Program-made: the position numbers and the translations under genes
Notes under the pieces: model-generated
Databases searched by the model: none
Seen by the model: only the letters and a program-made list of their open reading frames with translations
What the model was told of the DNA's origin: nothing
Source of the DNA: Erythroxylum novogranatense
Lineage: Eukaryota; Streptophyta; Magnoliopsida; Malpighiales; Erythroxylaceae
Reading direction: 5' to 3'
DNA length: 64,000 nucleotides
Assembly: GCA_029891385.1 (NCBI GenBank)
Contig: CM057229.1
Location: forward strand, 5,023,001 to 5,087,000
Shown: positions 1 through 10,277 of the stretch, one piece after another
How positions within the stretch are numbered: position 1 is the first letter of the stretch
How the letters are laid out: every line of letters begins with the position of its first letter

Positions 1-215
1 TAGGATCAAGGCGCTCGGTCAATATTCTTTTGACAATCTCATTCTGGGGTATTGCGGGGGGGTCTTGGCTGATTCATTCCTAATCGACCCCCCGCCTCGA
101 ATTAGCGAGCTAGGAGAAGAAACTACCCCCTCTGGTTGACTCCTCGTGGTTGAACTATTTGCTGTATTGTAAATATTGGTTTCAATTTCTAATATGTTTT
201 TATTGCTGTGCAGCC

Positions 216-1655
216 ATGGCAAGGCTTAACGATTTCGCCGGGTCCTCCCGTCTCCCTAAATCCAAAAGGCCAGCCAAAGGGCCTAGAACTTCTTCGAAGG
301 TGAGGAAGCAAAGGAAGGAGGCAGAGGCCAGTGAGGACACTGCTCAGCCAATGGAGTTAGACCGATCTACAGCGTTGCTGGCCCTTCTATTCACTGAGGA
401 CCGTCCTAGCATGTCAGTGCCCTTGCCGATCCAGCCGATGAGTATGGACCGAGTGGATTCGGAGGAGGAAGAGATGGAGCCGCCACTTAAAAGGAAGAGG
501 ACAGCTCGGAGTGCTGGTCAATCGTCCAGTCAGCTGGAGAGAGAAGTGGGGGAAAAGCAAGCGCCCCGATTGGATAAGCGCAAGGGGAAAGAGCGAGCTT
601 CTGGCGGTGGAAAATGAGAGCCCACGATCAGTCTTAATAGGACTGTATCGCTTAGGGACGTCAACGTCGCCCTACACATTGCCCAGAGGGTTGTTCCTCC
701 CGTGGACGAGAGGTTTTTGGATACGCTGGACGATAAAGAACTGGTGGCTAGTCTCGTCCGCGGCTGTACCAGGGATATGGCGTTCACCTCTGCGATGTAT
801 CAACGTCTTGATCAGCTCTATGAAGTGAGGCAAATAATGGACCGGGAGGTCCAGGACCTTTTGGGGCAAGTTAATACTCTAAGAGTTGAACTTTCAGAGG
901 CGAAGGAGGAGAAAGACGTCTTACTTGCTTCTGGGGCAAGTTAATCAGCCCAACTCTCTTCGATGGAGGAGGAGAAGAATATTTTGGAGGAAGAGAAAAG
1001 CGTTTTGAGGGCTCTACTTGCTTCGGGGGAGGAGGAGAGGGGTAGAATATTTTCTTCCTGGGTCGAGCTAGAGAGTGAATACCGGATGTCGCAGCTTCGC
1101 ATTGAGAGCCTAAGGAGGAAGGTGGTCGACGCCACTTTAAGAGTGCGACTGGAGGAGGAGCTTCGTTCGAAAGCCTTCCGACAATGTCACGAGGCGCAGA
1201 TAGAGAAAATAGAGGCCGAGAAGAAAATGCTGGAGCTGCAGGGTTCCGTCAAGGAGCAAAGGATTGAGGCGATCAAGAGATGGAAAGAGCGGTATTTACA
1301 GGGGGAGTGTCTGGAGTTTGCCTGTGACTTGGCTCTTTCCATCTTGAGGAGTTACCACAACGTTTGCATACCTGACGGGTCGGAGGGTCCTTCATTCGAG
1401 GATTATGTCGAGCCGATGATTCCCACCGCTCTTAGCCTTTCTCTGGAGGAAATGAGGGAGAAGGCCGAGGGAGAACGAATGTCGGTTCCGGATGAGGAGC
1501 TAGACCTTAGCTCGGATGAGGAGGACGAACGATCTCTCAGGGATGTCTCTTCAATTCTTCCTGCAGACTCTGGTCCTGCCTCGGTTGCTTTGCCGATCTC
1601 CCCTTCTGCTGATCCGACTACTGGCCCTTCCTCTCCCGCCGAATGGTCAAGATGA
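216..1655 (+). pseudogene. Antisense extra ORF (aORF) of the Tat element, coiled-coil protein, broken
   Basis: This frame runs opposite to gag. The likely start is ATG 216, just after a pyrimidine-rich stretch ending in CAG at 211-213 that looks like a splice acceptor. The N-terminal part (to 617) is basic and Lys/Arg/Ser-rich, with KRKR-type clusters that could be nuclear signals. Reading then moves to another frame (about 660-944), where a helical region contains VDERFLDTLDDKELVASLV. An in-frame TAA at 942-944 separates it from 963-1,655, a long Glu/Lys/Leu-rich coiled coil followed by an acidic Ser/Pro-rich tail. So there is at least one frameshift and one stop. A repeated GGGGCAAGTTAAT at about 864 and 933 suggests a short internal duplication. 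Tat-lineage aORFs of this kind are described, but their function is unknown. This call is by layout and composition. Confidence 0.6.
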
Positions 1656-1907
1656 TTTTCCCCTTTTCAAGGCTCATCTGGTCGGGCTTGTGGCCAGAAT
1701 GTTAATTCAAGGAAATAGAGTTTTGTTTTTCCTTTCCACCTTTATTTGTTGAGCAATCTTTTCCAATAGCAGGTCGTGAACGAACGCTCTCGATGTGTGT
1801 CGATCGGTTGTAGGGGCTGAGAGAGTCATGGTCGACCGAGGCGATAGAGCTTTGGCCGAACGATTGTGAGGCCGAGCGACCCAAGATTTTTGTTCTTAGT
1901 ATCGCCT

Positions 1908-2181
1908 GGTTCCAAGATCCCGTCTTGGCAACCCGACCGAGCGATGTAGAGGCCCAGCGATGGTTCCAAAGATCTTATCTTGGCAACCTGGCCGAGCGAG
2001 GTCGAGGCCGAGCGATGGTTCCAAGGATCTTGTCTTGGCAACCTGGCCGAGTGATGTCGAGGTCGAACGATGGTTCCAAGGATCTTGTCTTGGCAACCTG
2101 GCCGAGCGATGTCGAGGCCGAGCGATGGTTTCAAGGATCTTGTCTTGACAACCTGGCCTAGCGATTATGAGGCCGAACGAT
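1908..2181. repeat. Five tandem copies of a 55-bp unit
   Basis: Units begin at 1,908, 1,962, 2,017, 2,072 and 2,127. Each starts GGTTCCAAGGATCTTG and ends GAGGCCGAGCGAT. The first unit lacks one base and the last is the most diverged. A partial GGCCGAGCGA repeat also precedes the array near 1,870. The array lies between the antisense ORF and the end of pol, the hypervariable 3' region in which Tat/Ogre elements are known to generate satellite-like repeats. Confidence 0.92.
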
Positions 2182-2380
2182 CAGTTTATGGAATTTTCTC
2201 ATCTTTGCCAAATTTAATGAGATTTTTCTCTTGCCAAGAAATCTGAAAACCCCTTTATTGACGATGATAAGGGCGTGGGTCGTTAAAAAACCTGACTGGC
2301 AGGGCCAGGAAAAAGGTACCCACAAGTTGTGTACAATAAACAATAATAAACAAAGAAATAAGAACTAAAATAAAGCTTAT

Positions 2381-3200
2381 CTATTGGTAGAACACCTTCA
2401 GGTTTTGAAAGTTCCAGGGCCTCGGTAGAATCTTCCCGTTCGCATCGCGTAGGATGTAAGAGTCATGTCTGGCTTGCTTGACCACTTGATAGGGTCCTTC
2501 CCACGCTTGTCCGAACTTTCTAGGATGCTTTCCAGCCGCCTCGGCCTTTCGCAGGATGTATCCGCTGACCTTTATGTCGCTTGGCTTTACCTTTCCATTG
2601 TAGAACTTCGTTGCTTTTTGCCTGATGGCTTCTGAACGAGCGGCTGCCCTATCCCTGTCTTCACTGAGGAGCACAAGTTCTGCCCAGCGGGCTTCATTAT
2701 TCTGCTCTTCTTCATCTGCTCGTACATCAAGAGAGCTTGCCAACATTATCGCTCCCTCGAAGGTTCTTGTTTCTGCCAAGTAGCATTCCCGAGCGATTCT
2801 TTGCTGACCCCTGACAATGCCGATGCCATGGGGTGTTGAGAATTTCATCGCCTGATAATAGGTTGAGACGACAGCTCTGAGGGCGTTTTGTGTGGCTCTT
2901 CCAATTATTGCATTATAGGCTCCTGCAAACTTAACCACTAAGAATTCAATATTCCTCACTACTTGGAGCGGCTTTTGTCCGAACTTTACGTGCAACAAGA
3001 CTCGAGCGAATGGATAGGTGGATGCTCCTGTTACTCCTTTGATTGGCCCTTCTATTGGTAGTAGCCGTTCTTCCGGAATCTCCATGTGCTTGAAAGCATC
3101 GTAGTATAACAGATCGACCGAGCTGTCAGGGTTGACCATTACACGCTTCACCTCACTACCGTCCATATTCAAAGTAACTACGAATGCGTTATTGTGATGC
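2381..3200 (-). pseudogene. Tat pol remnant: aspartic protease joined to integrase C-terminus
   Basis: Translation from 3,172 gives 263 codons without a stop. The first part is a Tat-type aspartic protease. It shows VNPDSSVDLLYYDAF, where most active sites have D-[ST]-G, and later YNAIIGRATQNALRAVVS. After about residue 145 the sequence passes without a break into the C-terminal region of integrase (FGQAWEGPYQVVKQARHDSY, then LPRPWNFQNLKVFYQ), which normally ends pol. Nothing of reverse transcriptase, RNase H or the DDE core remains between them. The N-terminal side is joined to gag through a frameshift near 3,190-3,200. The deletion is in frame, so the fused product could be made. The Pro in the DPDSS motif makes protease activity doubtful. 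Confidence 0.8.
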
Positions 3201-4988
3201 TGACGCCAGCCAGGTCGAACTCGTTAAACGAGATTGCCTCGTTAACTTGCGATTTTTTCGCTGCTGACTGACCCTCAGTGATCTGCCTGGCATTCCGCTT
3301 CCTTCCTTTGACGGTGGACCCCCCAGCTGCGCTACCACCAAAAATTATATTGATGACCCTAACCGGTCGGTCATCTTGCTGCCTTGTAGTTCTATCATCT
3401 CTAGCCCTGGATTGTCCCCTCGTGTCGCGTCGGTCGTCCGTATTCCTGGTCTGCCTTCCTCCATCATTTACGTTTTGTCTCCAGGGTCTTCGCCAATTGT
3501 CAGACTGACCACTTCTGCCCTCAGTACCTCGCTCGACATTTCTACCGTACTTCAAGAATCGACCCAGCCTTCCCTTTTGGATAAGGAGTTCGATTTTTTT
3601 TCCAAGTCCCAGCAATCCTCCGTGTCATGACCTATGTCTCTATGGAAGCAGCAATATGAATCAGGGTCCCTTTTCTTGAGGGGAGTCTTCAACTTATTGG
3701 GTTCTGGGAGTGGTTCCCCATCTGCTCTCATGGCCGCCAATACTTCCGCATATTGCCTGTTGAGTGGGGTGAAGAATTCTCGTCGATGTCTCTGTCGATC
3801 GGTCGACTTTCTCCAGCTCGACTGGTCCTTTTGACGCTTGTGGGAATCATCCGGTCTGCCACTTGGCCCGCGGTCGTCTGTTCTACGTTTTGTGTTTTTC
3901 AACACTTCCTCGATCTGGATATATTTGTCTGTCTGATTTCTTATCTCTTGAATAAACTTGGGTTGATCGAGGGCCAACGACTTCTTAAACTCTTCATCCT
4001 TTATGTTGTTCATCAGTGCCGCTAACATGGACGAGCAAGTGAGGTAGGAGACTTCAACAGCTTCGTTATTAAACCGAGTGATGAACTCCCACAAACTTTC
4101 GTTCCTTCCTTGGGTCAACTGCATCACTTCTAAGGCGGTCTTCTATGGTCATTTACTTGTAGCAAATTGATTGAGGAAGAGCAGTTTAAAATCTTCGAAG
4201 CAAGTGATGCAACATGGGGGTAAACTATTGAACCATCGCCGGGCCCCTTGTTGAAAGGCGATGCAAAATGCCTTACATTGAATGGCGTTGGGGACGCAGT
4301 GTAGGTTCATCATCTACTGGAAGTGCTGCAGATAGTCTAGGGGATATGTTTTTCCAGTATATTTTTCAGTCGTCGGTATTTTGGTGCCGGTCGCTGGAAG
4401 GCTATCCAAAATCGCCAGGATGAAGGGAGAGCTATATTGTGTTGATTGGTGATCTGGACGGGAATTCATGGCCACATTGATCCGATCGTCCACATTTTTT
4501 TCTAGGACTTCAGCATAATGGCGATCGGCCATCACACCAATCTGTCGTTCGGGTGCCTGCTGCTGTTCCTGCTGAGACTGTAAAATCTGACGAATCAATA
4601 GATCAGCCGCTTCCTCAATCTGTTTTCGAGTGAGGGAGGTTTGTTGTGGTGGAAGATTTACATCTAGGGGGTGCTGAAAATTTGGATGCGTATTAGCCTC
4701 AGCGTTGTCCTCCAGGGCTACGCTCTGTTCCTCTTGATCTGGGTTTTGAGATTGTGGTTGATCATTCGGGTGCGAAGATTGTGTGCGAGAATCGTGATGT
4801 GCTGGCGGGAGAGTAGTAGGTAACTGTAAACCCATCCACTGTAGCGCAAGCGCCGCAACGGTAGCTATATCAGGGTTAGCTGCTGTCGCCTGACTGATCT
4901 GAGTGTTCCTGGACGTGGTGCCCTGATGTCGGGCTCCAACTGGTTCTGCCTGATTTTGGTGAGGCAGGACGCTACCGTTTGGATCCAT
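3178..4988 (-). pseudogene. Tat-lineage gag, several stops and one frameshift
   Basis: Gag is the structural protein that packages the element RNA. The likely start is ATG 4,988 (MDPNGSVLPHQ), 45 codon-free bases after a TTTTGCAG that could be a splice acceptor. The N-terminal third is Gln/Pro/His-rich. The capsid-like region reads YTGKTYPLDYLQHFQ, then a TAG at about 4,314, then MMNLHCVPNAIQCKAF and GARRWFNSLPP. Two further in-frame stops lie close together near 4,144-4,152. The zinc knuckle is C-C-F-H-x3-GHDTEDC near 3,640. The frame changes at a run of T on the plus strand near 3,594-3,602, after which an Arg/Asp-rich tail continues to 3,178. The recognisable blocks are in the usual order for Tat gag. 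Confidence 0.85.
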
Positions 4989-5033
4989 GAGCTTAGTTGT
5001 CTTTAACGAGAGAATACCTGCAAAACAGTACAA

Positions 5034-5290
5034 GACACATCGGGAGTTGATAACCGGTAGGCCCTTCCGACGCTCAAGTTAGTCTTTTTGTGAGGGTTTT
5101 GGTCGCTGTAAAACAGAGAAAATCAGGGTTCTAATATCGTACCTGTATCATGGGAGAGTAGTACCTTATATATGGAATAGATGCTAGGTTTAGGTCTTTA
5201 CGTAGGTTTTTACGTATGCATGGGGATTTCTGCGAATGGGTCGTGGACGGGTGGATCTGGGCTTGAGCCTAGCACGACCGACCCCACCAC
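5034..5290 (-). promoter_or_regulatory. Probable 5' LTR/leader remnant of the Tat element with a TATA box
   Basis: Upstream of gag on the minus strand there is CATATATAAGG (5,167-5,175). It is followed about 130 bases later by GACTAACTTGAGCGTCGGA, a phrase typical of the 3' part of Tat LTRs, and then by a CAG near 5,016. I see no clear primer-binding site and the outer LTR end is not defined. Confidence 0.4.
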
Positions 5291-5831
5291 ATATAATAAA
5301 ATTTCGATACTATTAAAGTACCTTATCAAGTCGATGAATGGGCACGACTACCTACATCACCTACAAGCAATCGCGAACGAAAAGACAGACAGGCGCCTAA
5401 CCTACAACTGAATATAATATGTCAGCTTATGTGGAAGAATGGTTTAAATTTAGGAAGTGTTCTGCCAGTAAGATGTTAGAAAAAAGACATCGAAAGAGTG
5501 ATTTTCAATCAATAGCTTAATTGTCCCTATTTTCTGATTTTCAATCAATAACTAAAGTATCCCTATTTTCACTAATGTAAATTACAATAACTTTTTTTAA
5601 TTTTTAATTATTCTCAAAAGTTAAATTAGGTAATCCTCTTACCATTCATTCTTGGACAATTTTGTTAAAATGTCCATACTAACATGTCTGAATCTTCTGT
5701 GTCAGATTAATGGGTTCTTTTCTAGAGAAACAAAACAATTAACTTTTTGAAAAGATGTGTCTTCTAGAGAGCAAAATATATATTCTAATTTTTAGGATCA
5801 ACAAACACAATATTATCATTATAATTGTCAA
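5291..5831. other. AT-rich spacer with a 36-bp tandem duplication
   Basis: No gene is visible. Two tandem copies of GATTTTCAATCAATA followed by a variable middle and CCCTATTTTC occupy 5,500-5,571. The remainder is AT-rich and may include diverged Copia sequence continuous with the next entry. Confidence 0.6.
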
Positions 5832-7510
5832 TTATTTTATAATAAGATAGAAAGTGACTCTATATTCATTATTACATAACTGACTTACACTCAGCAGGTT
5901 TTGTTTCAAACCATTAACATACATAACATTTTCAATAGAGGTAAAGTTAGAAGTACCAGTTTTACCAATCTCAGTGACCTTTGCTTTGTTTTTCTCAACA
6001 AAGACAACATTACCTCCATCTTTTCTTTCAATATAATTGAAGTATAATATTTCACATGCCATATGTCTTGAACAATCACTTTCAACTATCCATTGGTTTT
6101 CTATTGTTACTGTTATGAAGCTTACCTACAAAATGTACTATTTCAATTTAGGTACTCAAATTTTTCTAAGTCCTTTCAAGTTAGTAATTTGCCCTTTTAG
6201 TTTCCAAACATATATTTAAGATAATTTTCTCATTCTATGTATGTTATAAGAGTGACTAATATGTTCATGTTTATCACAGTAGAAACACAAAACAGATAAA
6301 TAAGAGTTATTGTCATTTTTGCCATGCATCAGGTTACTATTGTTTTGATTACAACTACTACTTGTTTTAAGAAAAAAGTTCTTGTACAGCTTGATATTAT
6401 TATTTTCATCATATCCTATTCCTGTCTTATCAAAGACACCTTTATCATTACCAAACAATGCATCAAGATTATTCTTTCCGTCAACAAAATTAGCTAGGTC
6501 CTTTTCTAGAGATATGATTCTTCCAGCAAATTTCTCTTTTTCATATTCTAGGTGATCACATGCAAATCTAATTCAATAACCTTTTCTTTTAGGCTTTTTT
6601 AAACTTTTTAGAAACCCTTACATTCATTCTCAATCAATGCTTTTTATAATTGAGTTGCTTTTTCTTCTAAGAATTTCTTTTCAGATACCTTTTTCTTGTA
6701 GACATTTTCAATCTTAGTAAGAGACATATTGTTGGACAATAAACTGTTATTCTCTAATTCTAAGATCTACTTTTCAAAGATGCATGATTGTTTTTAAACC
6801 TCTCAGCCTCTTTAATATACTGCACAATTAATTTCTTATACTAAGCATACAGTTCATGATATGCATCTCTTAGTTTATCAATTTCAAGATCAGAGTTAGA
6901 AATATATACTTCATCCTCTTACGACCCAAACATGAGACAAACATTGTTTGCTTCTTCAAGCTCCTCTTCATCAAAATTCTCAAAATCTTCATCAGATCAA
7001 GCTGCAGTCATAACTTGCCTAGGTTTTCTGTTTTCTATTTTCTATTTTTTGTTTTGTCCTTTTGAAGAAGAATAGGATATTTCGGTCTAGTGTGTCCAAG
7101 TTTCTTGCAGTGATAACATATAATTTGAGTATTTTATGTATTGCTATTGTCACCTTTTGACATGGACCTGTTGTTTCCAATTTTCTTATTTCCTTCTCTT
7201 TTTTTTATCAGCTGCTTTTTATAAAAATGTGCATACTTTTTGATCATAAGGTTGAATTCATCATTTCTATCTATTTGCAACTCTGTGTCGCTTTCATCAT
7301 ATTAGATGGAGTTGATTTATCAGCAACTTTTAGAGCCATTCCTCATCTATAGGAGGATCTTTCATCTCGTCTGAGCTTTGTTTCATAGATTATCAAGTTT
7401 CCTCTTAGCCAATAAAGTGAAATAGGATCTAGATTCTTTGTAATTTCTAGAGCTGTCACTTTAAGTCTCCATTCCTATAACAATGACCTTAAAATCTTTG
7501 TTTCTAAAGC
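5832..7510 (-). pseudogene. Decayed Copia gag and protease/pre-integrase fragment
   Basis: Read on the minus strand, 7,510-7,270 resembles the middle of Copia gag (helical, ending in a Lys-rich stretch). A CCHC knuckle lies near 7,120 (CYHCKKLGHTRPKYP, where the last Cys of the motif is Tyr), and an acidic segment near 7,000 includes EDFENFDEEELEEANN. A second knuckle-like CFYCDKHEHISHSY is at about 6,285. The protease region near 6,070 reads ESDCSRHM and the gag-pre-integrase domain follows (NFTSIENVMYVNGLKQNLLS, about 5,950-5,890). Stops and frame changes are frequent, and reverse transcriptase and LTRs were not found. The two-knuckle gag suggests a SIRE- or Tork-like Copia, but the clade is uncertain. 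Confidence 0.75.
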
Positions 7511-8085
7511 ATAAAAAGGTAGATAAAAATATGACTTTCGAGAGTGGGTATAGTTGCTGCTGATAAAAAATTAAACCTTTTCTTTTATTTAATTAAAATA
7601 TGAGTCTTACCTTGCCACATTATTACTAACATGGCACATGAACCGCTCAATTTAATAAAAAATTATTTTACAAGTGTTTGGAAATAATAGAGGCGTTTGA
7701 ATTTTTTGTTAGGGTGGGGTTACACTTTACCCTTTTTAAACATAGGCGTTTGAATCTTCCATTAGGCTAGGGTTACACTTTACTTTTTTTTCGAATGTTA
7801 GGGTTATACTTGTTCACTCCAAAATATTTGGGTCAAACCTGTCAATTGATGTAAAACTTAGGGTCAAAAGTGACCCTTTTGCCTTTTCTTTTTTATAGAT
7901 AATGTTATCATAAATTATTTAACTATTTTATTACTTATTCGAAACAGATAGATAGGTACCTACTTTCTTACATGAAAGCTGACTATAGCTTCAAACCCAT
8001 TATTCTCCATTATAGGCCAACATGACTGGCCATGATCAAGAGACTGGAATCTGATTAGAGCTACCAGACACTGACATGACGCATA
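7511..8085. other. Non-coding stretch with a short tandem duplication
   Basis: A roughly 53-bp unit beginning AGGCGTTTGAAT and ending in GGTTACACTTTAC occurs at 7,691 and 7,744, with a further partial copy to about 7,815. No coding potential is seen. The segment 7,900-8,085 is the 3' flank of the EF-hand gene. Confidence 0.55.
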
Positions 8086-8373
8086 CTAGGGTTTAATAAT
8101 TTTGACATGCAAGTTTTTCTCAACAAATTCCGCAAGCTTTTCGATTTCGGATTCAATATCGATAAGGCTATCGCCATCGGAATCTACAAATTTCATGGCA
8201 CGCTGGGCTTTCCACCCTGAAAACCACATTCCGGTAATCCGGAATGCTTCGGTCAGCTCCTCCTGGCTTATTTTACCGTCGTTGTTGTTGTCAAACGCTG
8301 ATAACCACTTCTTGAAATGCACCATGCTCATCTGCGCTCCTCCATTCAGTTTTTTTACCTGACGATTTTTCAT
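8086..8373 (-). CDS. Small EF-hand calcium-binding protein (paralogue 1)
   Basis: 95 codons, single exon, no signal peptide or membrane segment, so probably a soluble calcium sensor. EF-hand 1 (residues 28-39, DNNNDGKISQEE) has all canonical calcium ligands. EF-hand 2 (from residue 64, DSDGDSLIDIESE) has Ser at the sixth position where Gly is usual, and its acidic residue falls at position 13 rather than 12, so binding there may be weak or absent. Between them lies a GWKAQRA helix also seen in the neighbour at 9,474. The first Met (8,373) lies about 80 bases below TATAAA at 8,451-8,459, which supports it. Met15 (8,331) and Met17 (8,325) are alternatives, and the bases after codon 5 (CAGGTAAA) resemble a splice donor. 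Very short two-hand proteins of this kind are common in plants; partners are unknown. Confidence 0.85.
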   Translation of the reverse strand: MKNRQVKKLNGGAQMSMVHFKKWLSAFDNNNDGKISQEELTEAFRITGMWFSGWKAQRAMKFVDSDGDSLIDIESEIEKLAEFVEKNLHVKIIKP

Positions 8374-8450
8374 TAATTTAGCAGTTTCAGCTTATGAGTA
8401 AATGTTATTGTTCGTATATCACTCAACAAATCCTTAAAATTGGCTTATCA

Positions 8451-8459
8451 GATTTATAC
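8451..8459 (-). promoter_or_regulatory. TATA box for the EF-hand gene at 8,086-8,373
   Basis: Minus-strand AGTATAAATC lies about 80 bases upstream of the ATG. Sequence immediately upstream of it (about 8,460-8,620) has a diverged copy at 32,141-32,300. Confidence 0.5.
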
Positions 8460-9079
8460 TCCGGTTAAAAAGGGTTGGAATCTTGATATAAGTAAAGATG
8501 ATCTATATATTGATATTTCTTTGAACAACAAATGAAGAATAATGTCCCTACAACTTACAACAACTTGAAACACAATTAAATAACGACTTGATTAGAATTT
8601 AAGGCTTGAACATACAGTCAAGTCAGATGATGAATCTATTAAGCTTAAACCCCTTATTATTATAAAAGGAGATATAGTTAATTAGAGTTGACATTAGAGT
8701 TGGTAATTACAAGTTAGAATATAATTAAGTTATAATCAAATGAAGTGTAGAAAAGAAACTTTTTTATATTTCTTTTCCACCTTTTGAAGCACAAAATAAC
8801 AATTTGATTATGGGGATTTATCTGATGTTTCAAGATTGAATTTCAATTAAATCAAGAACTAGTTGATACCCAAACTTTTTAAAGTAATCTTGTGATTCAA
8901 TAAAAGAGTGTTTCATTTAATGATTAGTTATTATTAATCCTAATCAAGAAATTTCTAATTATTATTACAAACATGTATCACATATCTTAAAATTATTAAG
9001 TTTTATTTTCTTTAATTTAAAACATTATATTTATAAGAATTCTTGTTAACTTATATTGACAATTTAACTTTTACTTTAA
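8460..9079. other. Intergenic AT-rich region between the EF-hand paralogues
   Basis: No gene is seen. Its first 160 bases are shared with 32,141-32,300. The rest is AT-rich without recognisable domains. Confidence 0.6.
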
Positions 9080-9480
9080 AAAAGATTATAGTAATAATTT
9101 TTGAACGAATAATTAAAATGTTATACTCTTGATGATGAACTAAACTGAAATTAATTACTAATAATGAAACAAAACATGATAAAAAGATTTGCAGCTTTAT
9201 TTATTACAAACAACAATTTAAAACAGGAATGTTTTGAAAACATTATTATAATGGCACTTTATTTCATCAGTAAAAAACTCTACTTAGGTATATATATATA
9301 TAAAGAAAACAATTTTACATTGAAAAAGATTATAGTAATAATTCGTAATCAAATAATTAAAATTTTAAAATATTAATTATCAGATTAATTGGAAATTAAT
9401 CAATTCCCAATATAAAAAAAATCATAAAAAGCATTGCCGCTTTATTTATGATAAGCAACAATTTAAAACAAGATTATAAT
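9080..9480. repeat. Tandem duplication of about 245 bp at the 3' end of EF-hand gene 2
   Basis: GATTATAGTAATAAT occurs at 9,085 and 9,328. A second landmark (CATAAAAAG, a short variable stretch, then GCTTTATTTAT and CAACAATTTAAAACA) occurs from 9,176 and again from 9,422. The spacing of 243-246 bp is the same for both landmarks, so this is one tandem event. The inner copy includes the gene's 3' untranslated region and last codons. Confidence 0.75.
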
Positions 9481-9752
9481 GATACTCCACTTACTCCCAT
9501 AATCTCCATCACGTACTTGACGAGTGCATCCATCTCCTTATCAAAACTAATGCTTCCATCGCGGTTGGTGTCCACGTGCTGTAACGCCTTGCTGGCTCGC
9601 CATCCAGGGAAGCGTGAATCAAGCTTTTGAAACGCCTTCTTCAACTCTTCTCTGCTAAGTTTACCATCGCCATCAGCATCATGATGTTTGAAGGTGGTCT
9701 TTAGTTCTTCTGTGTGAGTCAAATTGGAGGCCTTTGGCACATTGTGAGGCAT
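9474..9752 (-). CDS. Small EF-hand calcium-binding protein (paralogue 2)
   Basis: 92 codons, single exon, start ATG 9,752 with A at -3 and the only upstream in-frame Met available. EF-hand 1 (residues 25-36, DADGDGKLSREE) is fully canonical. EF-hand 2 (from residue 61, DTNRDGSISFDKE) keeps Asp1, Asn3, Asp5 and Gly6 but places Glu at position 13, as in the paralogue at 8,086-8,373. The two proteins also share the GW-x-A linker helix between the hands and the same overall length, so they are a tandem pair about 1.1 kb apart in the same orientation. The product is probably a cytosolic or nuclear calcium sensor of the short two-hand calmodulin-like type. No target is suggested by the neighbourhood, which is otherwise retrotransposon remnants. 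Confidence 0.9.
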   Translation of the reverse strand: MPHNVPKASNLTHTEELKTTFKHHDADGDGKLSREELKKAFQKLDSRFPGWRASKALQHVDTNRDGSISFDKEMDALVKYVMEIMGVSGVSL

Positions 9753-9819
9753 GTTGCCTTATTAGATTGGCCTCTATCTAATCGAAAGTGCCGAGATGCT
9801 CAAAATGCAGAGGCATCAA

Positions 9820-9828
9820 CTTATATAG
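9820..9828 (-). promoter_or_regulatory. TATA box for the EF-hand gene at 9,474-9,752
   Basis: Minus-strand CTATATAAG lies about 70 bases upstream of the ATG, placing the transcription start near 9,790 and giving a leader of about 40 bases. Confidence 0.65.
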
Positions 9829-10049
9829 ACAGCCTTATTAGCTTGAATTATTTAGTGTTACATTCTTGAAATGGTTCCTTCTTAATAAGTGATTACTTTA
9901 GCGAGAGCCAATAGATCATGATCATGTTTCATGTGTCTAACCAGCTTTAACTTTTGTAGTGCTTCGAGTATCTAAACTATCAATTAACGTTAATCAAAGA
10001 TTTAATAAATATTTTGATATGTTTGTGATGCTTAAACATGCTAACATAC

Positions 10050-10215
10050 TGTTAGGAATAACGCAAAGCAATTGATAGATAAAAAAACATAAACAAAAAA
10101 CACAGAGGATTTATTCGGTTCGGCAAATGTGACCTACATCTACGAGCAGAGCAAGAGCAATCTTGTTCCGTCAGAAAAAAATTCTTACAAGTTATTAAAA
10201 CCCTAAAGCTGAATA

Positions 10216-10277
<62 letters not shown>

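Larger units (their letters stand above)
1..5290 (-). mobile_element. Tat-lineage Ty3/gypsy element, non-autonomous, incomplete at left
   Basis: On the minus strand the order is probable LTR leader (about 5,290-5,034), gag (4,988-3,178) and protease fused to integrase C-terminus (to 2,381). A 55-bp tandem array and an ORF in the opposite direction (216-1,655) follow. Gag-pol followed by tandem repeats and an antisense extra ORF before the 3' LTR is the known layout of the Tat lineage (Retand-type elements). Reverse transcriptase, RNase H and the integrase core are absent, so the copy could move only with help. The 3' LTR lies to the left of the window. No target duplication can be checked and the right boundary is approximate. 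The segment is visibly richer in G+C and CpG than the DNA to its right. Confidence 0.8.
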
